This document shows, piece by piece, positions 44,404 through 56,525 of a DNA stretch of 64,000 nt. Within the stretch, counting starts at the first letter, position 1, and every line of letters begins with the position of its first letter. Origin of the DNA: Hydnum rufescens UP504 (Eukaryota; Basidiomycota; Agaricomycetes; Cantharellales; Hydnaceae); the NCBI GenBank assembly GCA_014904985.1, contig MU128917.1:179340-243339 (forward strand), written 5' to 3'. The translations under genes and the position numbers were made by a program. The notes beneath the pieces were generated by a model. It had not been told where the DNA came from. It saw nothing but the letters and a program-made list of their open reading frames with translations, and did not search any database.

Positions 44404-47400
44404 ATGTCGACTGGTTCGTACTCTGAGCTGTTTGATTCAGATCCAGACTATGTGGCAGCCCTTGCGACTGTTCCTCTGTCTGGCCAGGAGGCGGCTTCCA
44501 TGCCGTCCACTAATACAAATCGATCTGTATCGTCTCCTCGCAAGAAATTAAAGCGTGTGCATTCCGACGACGATTCCGAGGTCAAGAGCTACGATCGGCA
44601 CAGTGATGGCGAAGACCACGGAAAATCTAATGGTCTTGGTACCGTTCACTATCTTTCCCCATACATTCCCTCTGGCACTGGTTCCGTGCAGTCAGACCAT
44701 ACTTCGGATACTGCTATTTACGGCGCTTCTAAGTTCGGTGGATGGAGTGAATATATGGGCCGGAAGCGAGCAAAGCTGCAGATCCAGAACAGGGAAATTG
44801 CGGAAGGCTCGCCACCGAAGCCCCAGATATTTAAAGGTGTCCAGATATATGTGCGCAGGTAGACGTAGCAGCACCTCGTATTGTGTTCACAAATTTAGTC
44901 CTTTCACAGATAAATGGACGGACCGAACCCCCACTTCAAGAGTTGAGAACCATGATCCTGGAGCACGGCGGGATTTTCACGCTTATTTGGATCGAAAATC
45001 TTTGGTGTTAGGGCTGGCCGATTCATATTTCAATTGTGACAGAAATCACTGATTTCCTTCTCATAGCACCCATATTGTAGCTACCCAGTTGACGCCAAAC
45101 AAGGTGAAGGAGTACGCTCAAATGAAGGTTGTAACGCCTGCCTGGATCGTCGAGAGTGTGCAACAGCAAGCGTTACTTCCATGGCGAAACTACATCCTTC
45201 GCGTGAAGAGATCCAGCGAATTGATGCCCCCGCTGTATTAAACACAGCTGGCCTGGAGAGCAGCGAACTCTAGCCGCAGGATTCCAAACACAGCACGACC
45301 GGCTATTTCATGGGACCCAGCGTCAATGATCCAGCAAGGGGAACCATCAAGATCTTCCGAGGGACCCACAGATCATAGCCGGACCCCCTCAAAGTCGCCC
45401 GATGATCCTAAAGTTGACGATGGTGATAAGGGCCCCGAAGGGGAAACTTCAAGCCGTTCCACTCGCATACCCTCCTACGCCCCAAATCCATCGAATGTCC
45501 ATGCTGCAAGATTAATGCAAGATCCGAAATGGAGGATCGAAAACACCTCTATTGGGAAGATTTCGTGGCAACGTATTTCAGGCGTTCGAGGCTGCATTAT
45601 CTCAGTATATCCCCCACATTCGGGATTAATACTCGCCACTGAAATTTTTTAATAGGCACTTGGAAATCAGAGCTTAAAATCCTGGTCAAGAATGCAAAAG
45701 CTGGTAGATCTACTGTGAACACTACTGGCGCTGGTGTCAGCATGCGTGGTGCAGAGTTAGTGATCCGGAATACATCGCCACTGAAAGCCGCGCCCGTAGC
45801 CTTGAAAACTAAGAACAGCAGCCTGGAGCAGGTTATTATGCACTGCGACTTTGATTCATTTTTCGTATCTGCTGGTCTCGTTGACAGGCCCGAACTTAAA
45901 GGCACCCCTGTCGTAGTGTGTCATTCCAATAGTCCCGACGTCACACAGGCTGGAAGTACTAGCGAGATCGCCAGTTCCAGCTATGAAGCTCGTAAGTATG
46001 GTGTCAAAAACGGGATGAGGTTTGCGGTTTCGTATATTCTATACGACACCAAAGTATGTTGACGATATGCTGCACCCAGTCTGGGACAAGCCAAGAAACT
46101 TTGTCCACAAATTCAGACGATTCCCTACGAATTCGAGAGGTGCGATTCTCAACACTGCCTGGGCTGTCTGGCTCACAACTTCATCCTTTGTCAATTGTAG
46201 ATACAAGGACTTCTCTCTGATGTTCTATAATGTGCTATTGGAATATGCGGATAACCTGGAAGTCGTATCTGTGGACGAAGCCCTCCTTGATGTCACCACT
46301 CGTGTTGCCAAGGAAAAGGAAAGGTCCGCCACCTCAACAATGGAAATCGATCACGCTGAAGAAATTGCCGCGAATATTCGTACAGCGGTTCGTGAAGCCA
46401 CTGGATGTGAAGGTAAACATTGAGAGAATATCTCTCGGTAGTTTCTTCTGAAGTCCTCCAAATCCTTTTTTAGTAAGCATCGGAATCGGGGCAAGTGTTC
46501 TGCTAGCCAAAATTGCCACGCGAGCTGCGAAACCCGCGGGCACCTTCCATCTTCGAGGAGACGCCATTCTCGATCATATAGCTCCCCTGCGTGTTAATAT
46601 GCTTCCTGGATTCGCCTACAGCGTGATGCAAAAGATCCAGGACAAATGGAAAATATCGACTTGCGGGGAAGTCCGTCGCATTGCTGATGAAGTGACACTG
46701 CAGAAGGTCTTGGGACCTGGGACGGGAAAGAAGCTATGGAACTACGTCCGGGCATTGACGATCGCGAACTTAAGGCCGAGGAAAATCGGAAATCCGTTTC
46801 TGCTGCCATTAATGTATGTTCCCCTCTTTGATCCACATTGACGCTCATTGTTATCCTCGTGTCCGTCCTATAGTATGCTATACGCTTTGAAACTAACGAC
46901 CAAGTCGAAGTGTTTATGGATTCGTTAGGACGAGAGGTTGCTTCTCGCATGGAGGCAGATTCTCCTGCTCGGTCGGTCCCTGACGCTGAGCATCATGAGG
47001 CGAGCCAAAGACGCTCCCATAGAGCCCCCAAATTTCTCGGCCATGGCCACTGTGACACGTTCCACTATACTGCGCCCATCAGAGACCCGTCTGGCTCAGC
47101 CACCGCGGACCCGACGATTATCGCCACCCAAGCCTGGAAGCTGTGTCAGGCCCATCATAGTGCGGACACCGAAGACCTTCGCGGCATCGGGATTAGCATC
47201 CAAAATTTGGAGAGTGAGATTGACGCCGCCGCCCACAAACAAACCAAGCTATCGTTTGCCAAGCAAAACTATCACTCGGCCCAGCATTCCGCGCACAACG
47301 AAGCCCTGGACGTGTTCATGGCCGGGCCACAGGAACCCTTGATCGTCGTGGATGGACCACAAGATAAAGCTACCACCCCATCTGAATCGGAGACGAAACT

Positions 47401-48124
47401 CCCGAACCTAGCACATGGTGCGAAACATATCGCAAAGCAGCTGGCTCCCACGCGATCCAAGATGACATCTCCAACTAAATACAACATATTTAACAAGCGG
47501 GAGCTGGGCCCTGTATCAATATCAGATGCTGAGCTCTGTGACCTTGATATCGACCCAGCAACTTTCCGAGCCATTCCTCCTGACATACAACGGGAGCAGC
47601 TTACGTATCAACGTATGGTGCATCGTAACTCCAGATCCACCTTTGGCCAGTCCTCACGCAATCATCTTGCCCCGGACGATCGAGATTCCCGCTCACGCTC
47701 TCGATCCGCATCTGTCGCGCCGCGCACTTCTTTGTCTATGTCTGCCAGGTTTGCAGCCATACCGAGCTTGAAGAAGGCGAGAACAACGGACGAACTGCAA
47801 GATCTTATATCGAAGTGGGTCAGTTCCTGCGCAGAGAGTGGTCCAGAGGAAGCTGCCACGGATAGCTTCCGCGATTTCCTTCTCACATGCATTGCGGACT
47901 ATGGGGCCGGCGATTGTGGGCTTGAAAAGGTGGTCGCAGTAATGAAATGGTGGCTCTATCTATGTCGGCGGAGATGGGGAGATTCGGAACTGCTGTACGT
48001 TGCTGACGTCGAAGAGGAACCAGTAGATCCTGCCTCGATGTGGTGGGCCGCGTTTCGTTCTGTCAAGCATGCACTTGACAAAGTGATTGGGCAGCGTTTT
48101 GGGGGTATGCTTAGTCTTCAATAA
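44404..48124 (+). CDS. REV1: REV1, Y-family deoxycytidyl transferase (translesion synthesis)
   Basis: BRCT domain: IFKGVQIY|INGRTEPPLQELRTMILEHGG..AYLDRKSLVTHIVATQLTP across two introns. Polymerase core: MHCDFDSFFVSAGL (metal-binding DFD), STSEIASSSYEARKYGVKNGM, VVSVDEALLDVT (second acidic pair DE) and VSIGIGASVLLAKIATRAAKPAG; little finger KFLGHGHCDTF. The C-terminal Rev7/polymerase-binding domain (LQDLISKWVSSC..) ends at TAA 48122-48124. Introns: 44851-44909, 45007-45066, 45605-45655, 46020-46079, 46140-46200, 46413-46473 and 46814-46873, plus a possible 45 bp intron removing TAA 45238. Several one-base shifts, mostly in G/C runs (near 44978, 45555, 46745, 46960 and 47028), break the frame while the protein match continues. 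These are either assembly indels or recent decay. REV1 inserts dCMP opposite damage in the nucleus. Confidence 0.88.
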
Positions 48125-48274
48125 GCAACATACCTTTCAAGTGCACATGGTATATTTAATGCTTTGTGTCGACATCTAGTAACACAGTGCTGGGGAACAA
48201 AATACAGATTATACATTATTTATGCAGTATCTATGGTGATGATGGTAGTGGTGATATGTTGCTGAGCGGAGGGG
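48125..48274. other. Tail-to-tail intergenic interval REV1/PAH1
   Basis: 150 bp between convergent stops. AT-rich, presumably holding both 3' ends. No clear signal read. Confidence 0.4.
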
Positions 48275-51200
48275 TCATAGGAAAGGAATTCTGTCCATTT
48301 CACCAGTCGCAAGGAGGTCATCGTCAAATGTTTCCTCCCCGTCTGGATCATGATGCTGGTGGCCATCGGATCCGCTTTCATCGTAATCTTCGGGTTCGTC
48401 GTGCGTGTCTTCGTGATAGCTAGCTCCTTTTCCGAAGTCAGGATCCTCCAGAAGTCGGTTATCTAGGGGTCGAGGCGTGTCTAATTGATACTTTCGATGC
48501 AGACGGCCAGTTGAAAGGCGGGACTTCTCCAAATCCTCTCTTTCTTCTATGTCGTCCGCGCTGAGGGCTGGGGACGCGAGCGGGCTACTGGCCCTGACAT
48601 TGCTTTGAGGGGCCAGTTCTCCCTTAGATGGGTCGGATTGTTGCTTATTATTATTATCAGCCAGAGATTGCGATGAGCTCTTTCCGCGAAGGCTGAAATT
48701 CCGAAGGCGAGAAAGTCGATAGGTGTCAGAGCTGGCACTAAGGGTTGGAGACGGTGGATCAAGATTGGGTAGCTCATACTCGTCTATTGGTGCCCTCCAA
48801 TAATTGAAGTCAGTGAAGTCTGCCGCGAGCTTCTGATTGACTGGAGGGAACATCTGATCAACGAGAAAGGTCATATTGATATATCTAATCGAAATGCCTT
48901 TAGTAGAGATGGAAAGAAGCAGATAACTAGGCTTACGAAGACTTGTATCCAGCCAGTTGCAGGAGTTCCGTCTTTACATCGCCAGTGGAATCAATCGTGA
49001 AGATCCGTGAGCTGGGGATATTGACACTTCGGTAGGAAAGGGCGTCTGTTATACGGTTTCCAAATCCGGCGTAAAAAGGCCCTTTGGAGGCGGCATGGCC
49101 AAATAACCGTTGAATATCGCGCAAACAAGCCATCTTGAAGACTTCGGGTTTCCGCATGATCACCTCGCTATACAACAAAATCACGTTGAAGTCGTGGGAT
49201 AAAAGGGGATTCTCGGGAAATCCGACTTACCGATGCAGAGAAACAATAAGACGATCGGGACTCATGATCACTGGTCCCTCGGGAAGCTGGTGCTCGCTCT
49301 GCTTAATGCCTTTGAGGTAGTCACGGGTCGAATCCGCCTGTCCAATCGCTCGCGAGGTGAGGTATATGATTTTGTACCCATTCTTCGCGATATCCGTATA
49401 TAGCTTTGCAACTCCCAAATGTGTCCAATCGCGGCCAATCATGGTGAATACGTGGCCAAGTGCGTCCGACTTGGTGATCGTACCATCGATGTCGGATACG
49501 ACAATGTGATCCGAGCTGTCCCACACAAAGATTCGAGCAGTACAGGCGATGACCCCAGATGAAGCCAAGGAGAATGTAATTGTATTGGAACCCTTATTGA
49601 GGTGCAGCTCTTTCAACTGCTCAGAAGTTAACCGAAGGGTCTTCGCGTAATGAGTCTTCAAGTCGGGAGAATTTGTTGAAGAGGCTTTGGGGATGTATGA
49701 TTTCAAAGGTGGGGATGCTGATTCTGTCTTGACCTCGGGAGGCGTCTGGGGAAAGTGTGCGTCAGTTGGAAAAGTTGGGTAGTAGCAGGTAATAGCAGAC
49801 AGGTTAAGTCACTTGCCTGGATCGGCTGCGAAGTAGAAGCGACGAGAGGGGGGGGTCTGTGATTTGGAGGGGTTGCCGTAGATGGTAGGGGTGGAGGATT
49901 TGAGGCTGTAAGCAGGTCCCGCTCGCTCCGACTCCTCCACCATAGCGCCCAGCTGGATCCACGAGAATGCACAAGTGTGGGCTGAGAAGACGAGGCATTA
50001 GGACTCGCCCCAAGTGGCGAAGGAGAAGAAGGCCGGGTTGGCTGGGCGGCGGTTTCTCGCCAAGGGGATAAAGCCCCCATAAGCGGAGACGAGTCTCGGT
50101 GAGATATGTATCTAATTCAAAAAGACCCAAAAATCATATGAGATAAGTGGACATCTGAGAGGAAACAGAAATCAATGACGCACACGTCATTCCAGCGCAT
50201 GACGAGATTTTCGTTGTCAGGCATAGTCGGATCATCCACAAATGTCGCGTACGGAATTCTTGCGTTTTCGAACTTTGCAGCGTCGTTGACTTCATGAGTG
50301 CCTTCGAGAGGACCACATAAACTCAACTCGAAAGAAAAACGTCGCCTTTCGATATCGACCCAAAATACGTGCTCATTTTCTCCGGGCATAAGTCTTCCTC
50401 CAGATCCAAATATAGCCTCGGAAGGCGGCATTCTGCTGGGTGGGGGTGAAACTTCAGAAGGAGTTTCGGGGTCTTTCGGCTTGGAATTTGCGGGGCTGGC
50501 TTCTGTCAGGAATTTCCCATGGGAGAGAGATGGTTGTGGGAATGTCCAAGCGTATTCTTGGGGTGATGAAGAGGATGGTGTCACTAAGAGCACCTCTGGG
50601 GGCTCTGAATTCGCCCGGGGAGCGCGTTCAGACTCCACGGAATCATCTGAGGTTGAGGAGGGAAACTCGGAATGGTCCCTGTGAAGCCTATATAAGGGTC
50701 GAACATGGTAGGGGGATATACAATACGTACAATGTGGGTGACGTCCGTTCAGATTTGCTTGTTGTGATCGCGCCCATGAGGGGATGCCGAGGAGGAGGGA
50801 AGGCTAGGGGAGGGCAAAAGCGCAATATCAATGAGAAAGCCTCAAGTGGCAATGCATAAGAATCAGCATCATACCAGAAACATCTTGCTGGCGTATTGAT
50901 TGTGCATTTTCGGTAGTGGAAGATCGATCGAGCCGATCTCCATACTGCAACGTTGACTCGGAATTCCGGCGCACCTTCTGGGGTGTGCTTCCTCGTGCTT
51001 CAGAAGCGTGGGTGAGTAAATGGGTGATAACCAAAGAAACCATGGTTCTCACTATCGGCTTTTCCGGCCCGCCTCCTATCTCCTTCAGCATCGTCGCCCT
51101 GTTCCATGGGTCGTGCATAGTGATATCCGGCCATGTCAAGCACAACGTCTGAAATGCAGACACTGAGTTCCCAATGGTGAAGTCACTTAGCCAGGGTTGG

Positions 51201-52247
51201 GTGGGTCTCTCACCGTGACCGTATACTGGGGTCACCGGCTCGGCCCCTTCCTGTGGTTCGGATGAGATCCGGGGACTGAATATGGGCTCTGGAGTGCCCG
51301 AGCCCAGAATCAATTGGGGTTGAGTGACCTCCATGACCGCATCCCCACTCCGGTACACTTTTGTTGCTTCGTCAATTGGCGCAGATATTGAGGCCTTCGA
51401 TGGCATCCCGTTAGGACTCAGGATAGAGGATGGTGTCGCAGCCATACTGGAAGGCGAGATAGATGGCGTCTGGGGTGCCGACTCCTCTGAGGTAGGTGGA
51501 GTGGAAAATTGGCGATCACCAGGAGAGGATGGGGATGATGGAATAGGCGATGGTGTTCTAGATGAAATTGGGGATTGGGCACGAGAGTCTGACGATGTAA
51601 GATCCAGGAATGGTGGTTCAGAAGACTTAATAGAACGAGATGAGTACAGCCCAAGAGTTCAAGAATTAGGAAAGTCATGGGATACCCACATCCTTGGTAT
51701 TGCGCTTGTGCGGCACAGATTCCGTCTCGTGCGAATCCTCGCGAACATCCCTCGAACCAAATCGACCCGTGGGTGGTTCGAGCTCGTCGCCAAGCTAGTC
51801 CCGGATTTAGCTAAAATGAGCCATCATTGTAGTTAAAAGAAACAAACCTTGGTGGGCCCAAGGATAGGACTTGTGAGCAGGTCATCCGGCACTTCTTCAT
51901 CCGTTTCGACTACAAAAAATGCCTCCCCTGCCTCCCCAATCTTCATATCGAAGGGAATAGGCAAACCGTTGACAAATACTTTCACCTATTGTATCATAAA
52001 ATCATGCTGTCGATATTAATCTCATAGATAGTTCGCCCACCTTCTTCTCGCCCGGCCGTAACACTTGCCATTTCCCGAAACGAACATGGAATGGACTGCA
52101 AACAAGTTCGGTTTCCCCCTTACCGTCTTCTACTGGTCTTTCAATAACGATAACGTCGATCGCACCCGTTAAGGTCGATGGATTGATAGGTGGGAGTGAT
52201 GTATAGTACTGAGAGGCGGCAGTGAACGCGCCACGGATATAATTCAT
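48275..52247 (-). CDS. PAH1: Lipin-type phosphatidate phosphatase
   Basis: The N-lipin domain opens at ATG 52247: [20 protein letters not shown] and [20 protein letters not shown], then [20 protein letters not shown]. The catalytic HAD-type LNS2 domain has [20 protein letters not shown] (DXDGT nucleophile motif) and [16 protein letters not shown]. The C-terminus is acidic. Eleven exons (minus): 52041-52247, 51848-51985, 51690-51794, 51214-51625, 51041-51148, about 50880-50997, 50184 to about 50690, 49817-50111, 49231-49745, 48937-49167 and 48275-48884. Joins keep phase except the ~50.7-50.9 kb intron, which I could not place. Intron 49746-49816 is GC-AG. The enzyme converts phosphatidate to diacylglycerol at ER/nuclear membranes and controls storage lipid synthesis. 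Yeast Pah1 is regulated by phosphorylation; the Ser/Pro-rich middle fits this. Confidence 0.92.
49746..49816 (-). other. GC-AG intron in PAH1
   Basis: On the minus strand the donor reads CCAG|GCAAGTGAC and the acceptor TTTTCCCCAG|ACGCC. The splice joins SQPIQ to TPPEV in phase 0. An otherwise perfect donor consensus (AG|GCAAGT) is the classic setting for GC donors. Confidence 0.8.
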
Positions 52248-52888
52248 GATCGGATTACGGTCTGCCCTAGGTGGTACAAGCTAGGCAGCGAAGGAGGAAG
52301 TACAGCCCAAGGAGGTCGAGTTCCACTCTGTGGAAATCAGAAGAGTGTGGGGCTGAAATCTTCGGTCGGGCGCAGCCGGCGACTTGCCCTAGCTCTGAAT
52401 AATCGTAGTCTCGTAACCGGAGCTACGCCCGAGACCACTGGCTCTCCTATAGCATAGCATTATTTCACAGAGTTCCTGTGTGCGATCTAACGCCAATACA
52501 GCCTGGTATACTCCCTTACCCATCTTCCCTTACCCATCAACTATGGAAGATCCCTGGGAGTCTCACCATCGCCACACGACCTTCGAAGTTCTCTTAGCTC
52601 ACCTCAACTCCCACTGATATTACGGTGTAATATCACATTGTCATCTCCCACAAGCTATGGGCAATAATCACTCAAAAGTCTCATTTCTGTGATCAAAAAT
52701 CTGAACTTGATCATGAGCTACCGAAATAGGAAATCACCCCCTAGCTGTCACCATTAGGCCACTTTCGTCCTTTGCTATATCCCCACCAGATCTGAATGTC
52801 GCTTGTCTATCCTTGTCCACGAATCTCATTTACGTCCCGGGTAACAACATTGTTATGACATACTATCTGCATCCTGTACATCTCGAAT
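52248..52888. promoter_or_regulatory. PAH1 upstream region
   Basis: No gene. Pyrimidine-rich leader-like sequence and the PAH1 promoter are expected here; no unambiguous elements read. Confidence 0.35.
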
Positions 52889-53236
52889 GTGGCGAGACAA
52901 CTTGAAGGAATCAAACTGTCGAACGGGCTGTCGACCAATGTCTGTTACACGTCCACTTTATCGCTCGAAGACTCGGATCACGATGTCCGTAACGAGCACG
53001 AACTACCGAAGATGCAAAGAGGTCTATCAAAACGAGCACTACGGCGAATACTTACTAGAATCCAATGTGACATATGGACAGTGAGTTTTTACCAGACCAT
53101 ACAGCACATCCAGACCTCACGTACTGTAGTCCTATTTTCCGAAATTCGGGAGACCTTGGTCATGGATTCCTCAGGTTTCAGTGCCATAATTATCAACTAC
53201 CTCAATAAGCGACGTGTCAATCGGGTGAAAGAATGA
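52889..53236 (+). CDS. Hypothetical ORF, doubtful
   Basis: A 115-codon frame starting MARQLEGIKLSNGLSTNV. No recognisable domain. A GTGAG at about 53090 could be a splice donor after GACATATGGACA. CpG content is normal for the genic side. It may be a fragment or a short lineage-specific gene. Confidence 0.2.
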   Translation: MARQLEGIKLSNGLSTNVCYTSTLSLEDSDHDVRNEHELPKMQRGLSKRALRRILTRIQCDIWTVSFYQTIQHIQTSRTVVLFSEIRETLVMDSSGFSAIIINYLNKRRVNRVKE

Positions 53237-54568
53237 GTCGTGATTAAACACCCCAGCCACCCTCACAATCAAGAGTCTCAGTGTTCAAGCTCTTCGCGCA
53301 GGGAGATCCCAGCTGCGGGGCTCATCCGTGGGTTTGGGGGACGGATTGGGCGATCAAAAATGACAACCAGGTCGCTTCTTCTTTCACAGGAAAAGATCTG
53401 ATGGAGTTACATTCCTCGTTGTTCTTCTCCGCATTCCCTCCAAATTTTGACCACCCATTTTCTGCGGCCTGGTCTTCGCAATTGCCAAGTCCTGGCCATC
53501 TGGATGTGTACTCTACAAGGAGAAAGATATGGATCCTTTTCTGGACTGATTTCACTCACAAGGTCATACCTGATCATCTGTCTTGATACCCTTGGACATA
53601 TTGAGCCTCTCCGCAACTCATTGTGCATATTCCGCAGACACCGCCTTCTTATTACCTGAATTCGGGCCCTCCTACGTTATCGCTTTCACACGGAGGATCG
53701 TCTCCTCCAGGAGGTTCACAGGGAGGATGTGCACACAATTGGGGATTCAGGATGGAAGGGGAAAAGTCGTGGATCTCGCCGAAAATGCTAGGACTGCGGA
53801 GATGCGTACCCACATGGTAGACTCTCTCGTCTCAAGGCAAAACATTCGCGCTTTACATCATTCGCTGCATTCCACGATGTTCTAAACGTTATATTCGATT
53901 CGCTACATTTAGAGCGCACCTGAGGTGAAAGGACGTTCACTTAAAGGACCAAAATCCTTCCGGACCGGACTGGGTCATCGCCGTCGCCCTGGTTTCACAG
54001 GGAAAACCTGCTGTGGGCCCGCCCATCGTCCATCGGTCCGTTAGTTTTCTTGTTCGGGTGCGTCCCGCTCCGATCCCGGTTTCCTTCTGTTGCATGTGCT
54101 TATAATACGCTTTCGCTTTCGTCCTTTCTCTTCGTTCCGATTTCCACTCGGAGGGCATCTGACTTAACCATATCGGAAATGGATCAGGTGGGGAAAGCTT
54201 CGATGGTTCCGGGGTTCACATAAGGGCGGGAGTTGTCCCCTGAGTTCGTTGCCGTTTCCCTTTATATCATCGCTGAACGGCCGTCACGATGTTCGCTGAT
54301 TTATCGCGGACGGATCTACAACTGTAGGCCTTCATAAATCAACCTAGGCTCTATCTAAACCAGGGAGTGAAAGAATTAGGCGCACCAGAAATCCTGTTGT
54401 GTCTGGGAATAAATAAACCTATCTGCAATCAGTATGGAATGGACCTGAAGACAGGGCCGCAGACTAATGCAACAAAGTCTGTTTAGGGTACAAATGAAAT
54501 AAGGGTGAATTATGTATTTGAAGTATTTGTTTCACAGGCGAGAACCGTAAATGAATGGGGACGGGTGA
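53237..54568. other. No confident gene
   Basis: Several 65-100 codon frames overlap in conflicting frames (for example 53281-53586 plus and 53937-54158 minus) and none resembles a known protein. It is probably the 3' flank of the PLP1-like gene plus non-coding or decayed sequence. Confidence 0.4.
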
Positions 54569-55582
54569 TTAATTGCTCCAATCATCATCCTCATCCTCAT
54601 CCTTGTTATTTCGGATCTTGGAGGATGTATATGGGTCTTGAGACTAAGGGATTTTGATTGGGGGGCAGAAATGACTCCTTCAGGGGCGTTGGTCAACGAA
54701 TGAAGAATAATCCATGTCGTAGAAAGACGTACCAGACTGCGACAATCGTAACTCGAGAGCTGAGGTTGTAAAGGAATCATCGTTCCCAATCTCTTCAAAT
54801 CCAATCAGACTATTTAATGTCAGTTGTCAGGACTACCAGTAAATCTAGAGGGTGATATGAGTATGTCACATACCGATCTCGTGAAACGCCGTTGATGAAG
54901 CAGACGACACAAGGCAATATTTTTATCTGTAGCTTCTCGACGAGCCACGGAACGTTCTCAACGAACACACGGACGAAGCGCGTTGAAAAGTGCCGTGGAG
55001 CAAGAATCTAACATGAAATGCAATGGCCCAGTGTTAGCAACCGATAAAGACCTCACAGAAGCAATTCATGGCACCGACTTCAAGATGTTTGTCCATCACT
55101 TGACATCGTCGGAAATCGCGGTGGAAAAAGTGGATGATGCACTTGTTTTCCTTGCTACAGAAATCGTAATACGGCAGTCAGGTTTTATACCAGGAAATGG
55201 ATGGAAAAACAAAACAAAACAAAAAAACTCACGCACTAGTCTGGATCACTTCTTTCTCGTCCATGATTTCTGTCAGGCGCCCATGATCCGACTCTCGCAT
55301 GTCTTTGGCTTTTGTCATTTGCGCTTTAAGTGCTTCGAGACGCTGCTCCCGTATCCCACCCATGTCATCATCCTTTTCAAGGTCTGCAAAGAGCTCATCG
55401 TGGTCGAAATCACTCAAGGGCTCCGCAGCATCGTCCCCAGATTGTTTGGAAGTGTGCAGACGGGAAGCAAGAGCAGCGACATTTGGATCTAGCGGAGGTG
55501 TGATTGGGCGAAGTCTGGGGAAGCTCAGCAGGGCATTAGGTTTGCGATGTAAAGGGACCTTTCTCTCACCGCTCGCCATCAT
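54569..55582 (-). CDS. PLP1: Phosducin-like / TXNDC9-type thioredoxin-fold protein
   Basis: Spliced protein: FDHDELFADLEKDDDMGGIR, then RLTEIMDEKEVIQTS, then the thioredoxin-like domain AKENKCIIHFFHRDFRRCQV, MDKHLEILAPRHFSTRFVRV, ENVPWLVEKLQIKILPCVVC and GFEEIGNDDSFTTSALELRL, with an acidic tail DEDEDDDWSN. Exons (minus): 55233-55582, 55079-55154, 54874-55007, 54733-54809 and 54569-54636; introns of 64-96 bp keep phase. The C-X-X-C active site is absent, as usual for the TXNDC9/PLP1 group, which works with the CCT chaperonin in tubulin and actin folding. Start: tandem ATGATG at 55582. The first ~30 residues look unusual (KVPLHRKPNALLSFPRLRP) and might instead be an intron. Confidence 0.85.
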
Positions 55583-56525
55583 CGTCGCTGCCCATCACAG
55601 CCATGTGACCGTGCGTGACCTATCCCGCCAATAGCCGGGACGAGCACGTCGTTTCAAAAGCCCCCGGAGACCCACTACAGTGCATTGAATTGTACAATGT
55701 CCTGCAGAGCTTGGTCCAACATGCTTGTAAGGTTCAAGTCCTTCGAACTACTAGCGGGAGGTAACAACGCCTTCACGGCGTAGTGTCACCGTCACTGGCT
55801 CAACTGAATTGAGTTGAGTCGAGTCGACTTTTGGGGCCTCTTGCTTTCTCGCTAACTACGATACATTGGGAATTTTTTCCCCACAGGATGAAAGGGAATG
55901 CACGTAAGTTGATATGCTTGAGGCAGATAGTGACGTGATGATCAACTGTCAGCTTCTCTTTTTTTAAAAGTTCCGAAAAGGACTCAAGCCCATGGCAACA
56001 CTGAGTCCTCATGCGCTAAGGCATAGACTCTAATTTGCAGTCTCCAACGATTCCAAAGTCATTTTGGTACTTGCAAAGTTAGAAGTGGACACAGCGGAAA
56101 GCGGTGACCTGAAGGCACACCTACAGCGTACTACTAGTCAGATCGACCGCGGAATTGATACAATAGGACATCATTGTGAGCTTTTTCAAGAGCACATTAC
56201 TATAAACTACAATCTCAGGGAAATTTTCGATTTCTACCAGCAAAGGGATATTCACAAGACCTATTTCTTGGTCATCTTTTTCCCAATCGTCTGGCACAGT
56301 CAACAGCATCCGTTTCCCTCCCGAAGAAAATATTGCTTCGTGTTCTGTGGATCATGTAGCGATGGTAGCGGCCAGAGACCGTATAAAACCTTCTTCCGTT
56401 CATCGATCGAGATACGCATCACCATGCGGTAATCCCTGTATAAAAAGCGTGCGTGGGTTATCTTTGGGACACCCCGCCCATCCCCTCCATTGATACTGAG
56501 GCAAACTAACAGGCGATTCGACGAC
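55583..56525. other. Intergenic stretch with a small element end
   Basis: No gene. At about 55800-56008 lies an element-like block from GAGTTGAGTCGAGTCGACTT to CAAGCCCATGGCAACACTGA, similar to 38605-38750. The rest should contain the promoter of the transporter gene. Confidence 0.4.

Noticed and set aside
55710..55790. tRNA-like B-box (GGTTCAAGTCC) near 55731
   Set aside because: No A-box, no pairing acceptor or anticodon stems, and the T-arm pairs for only four bases.
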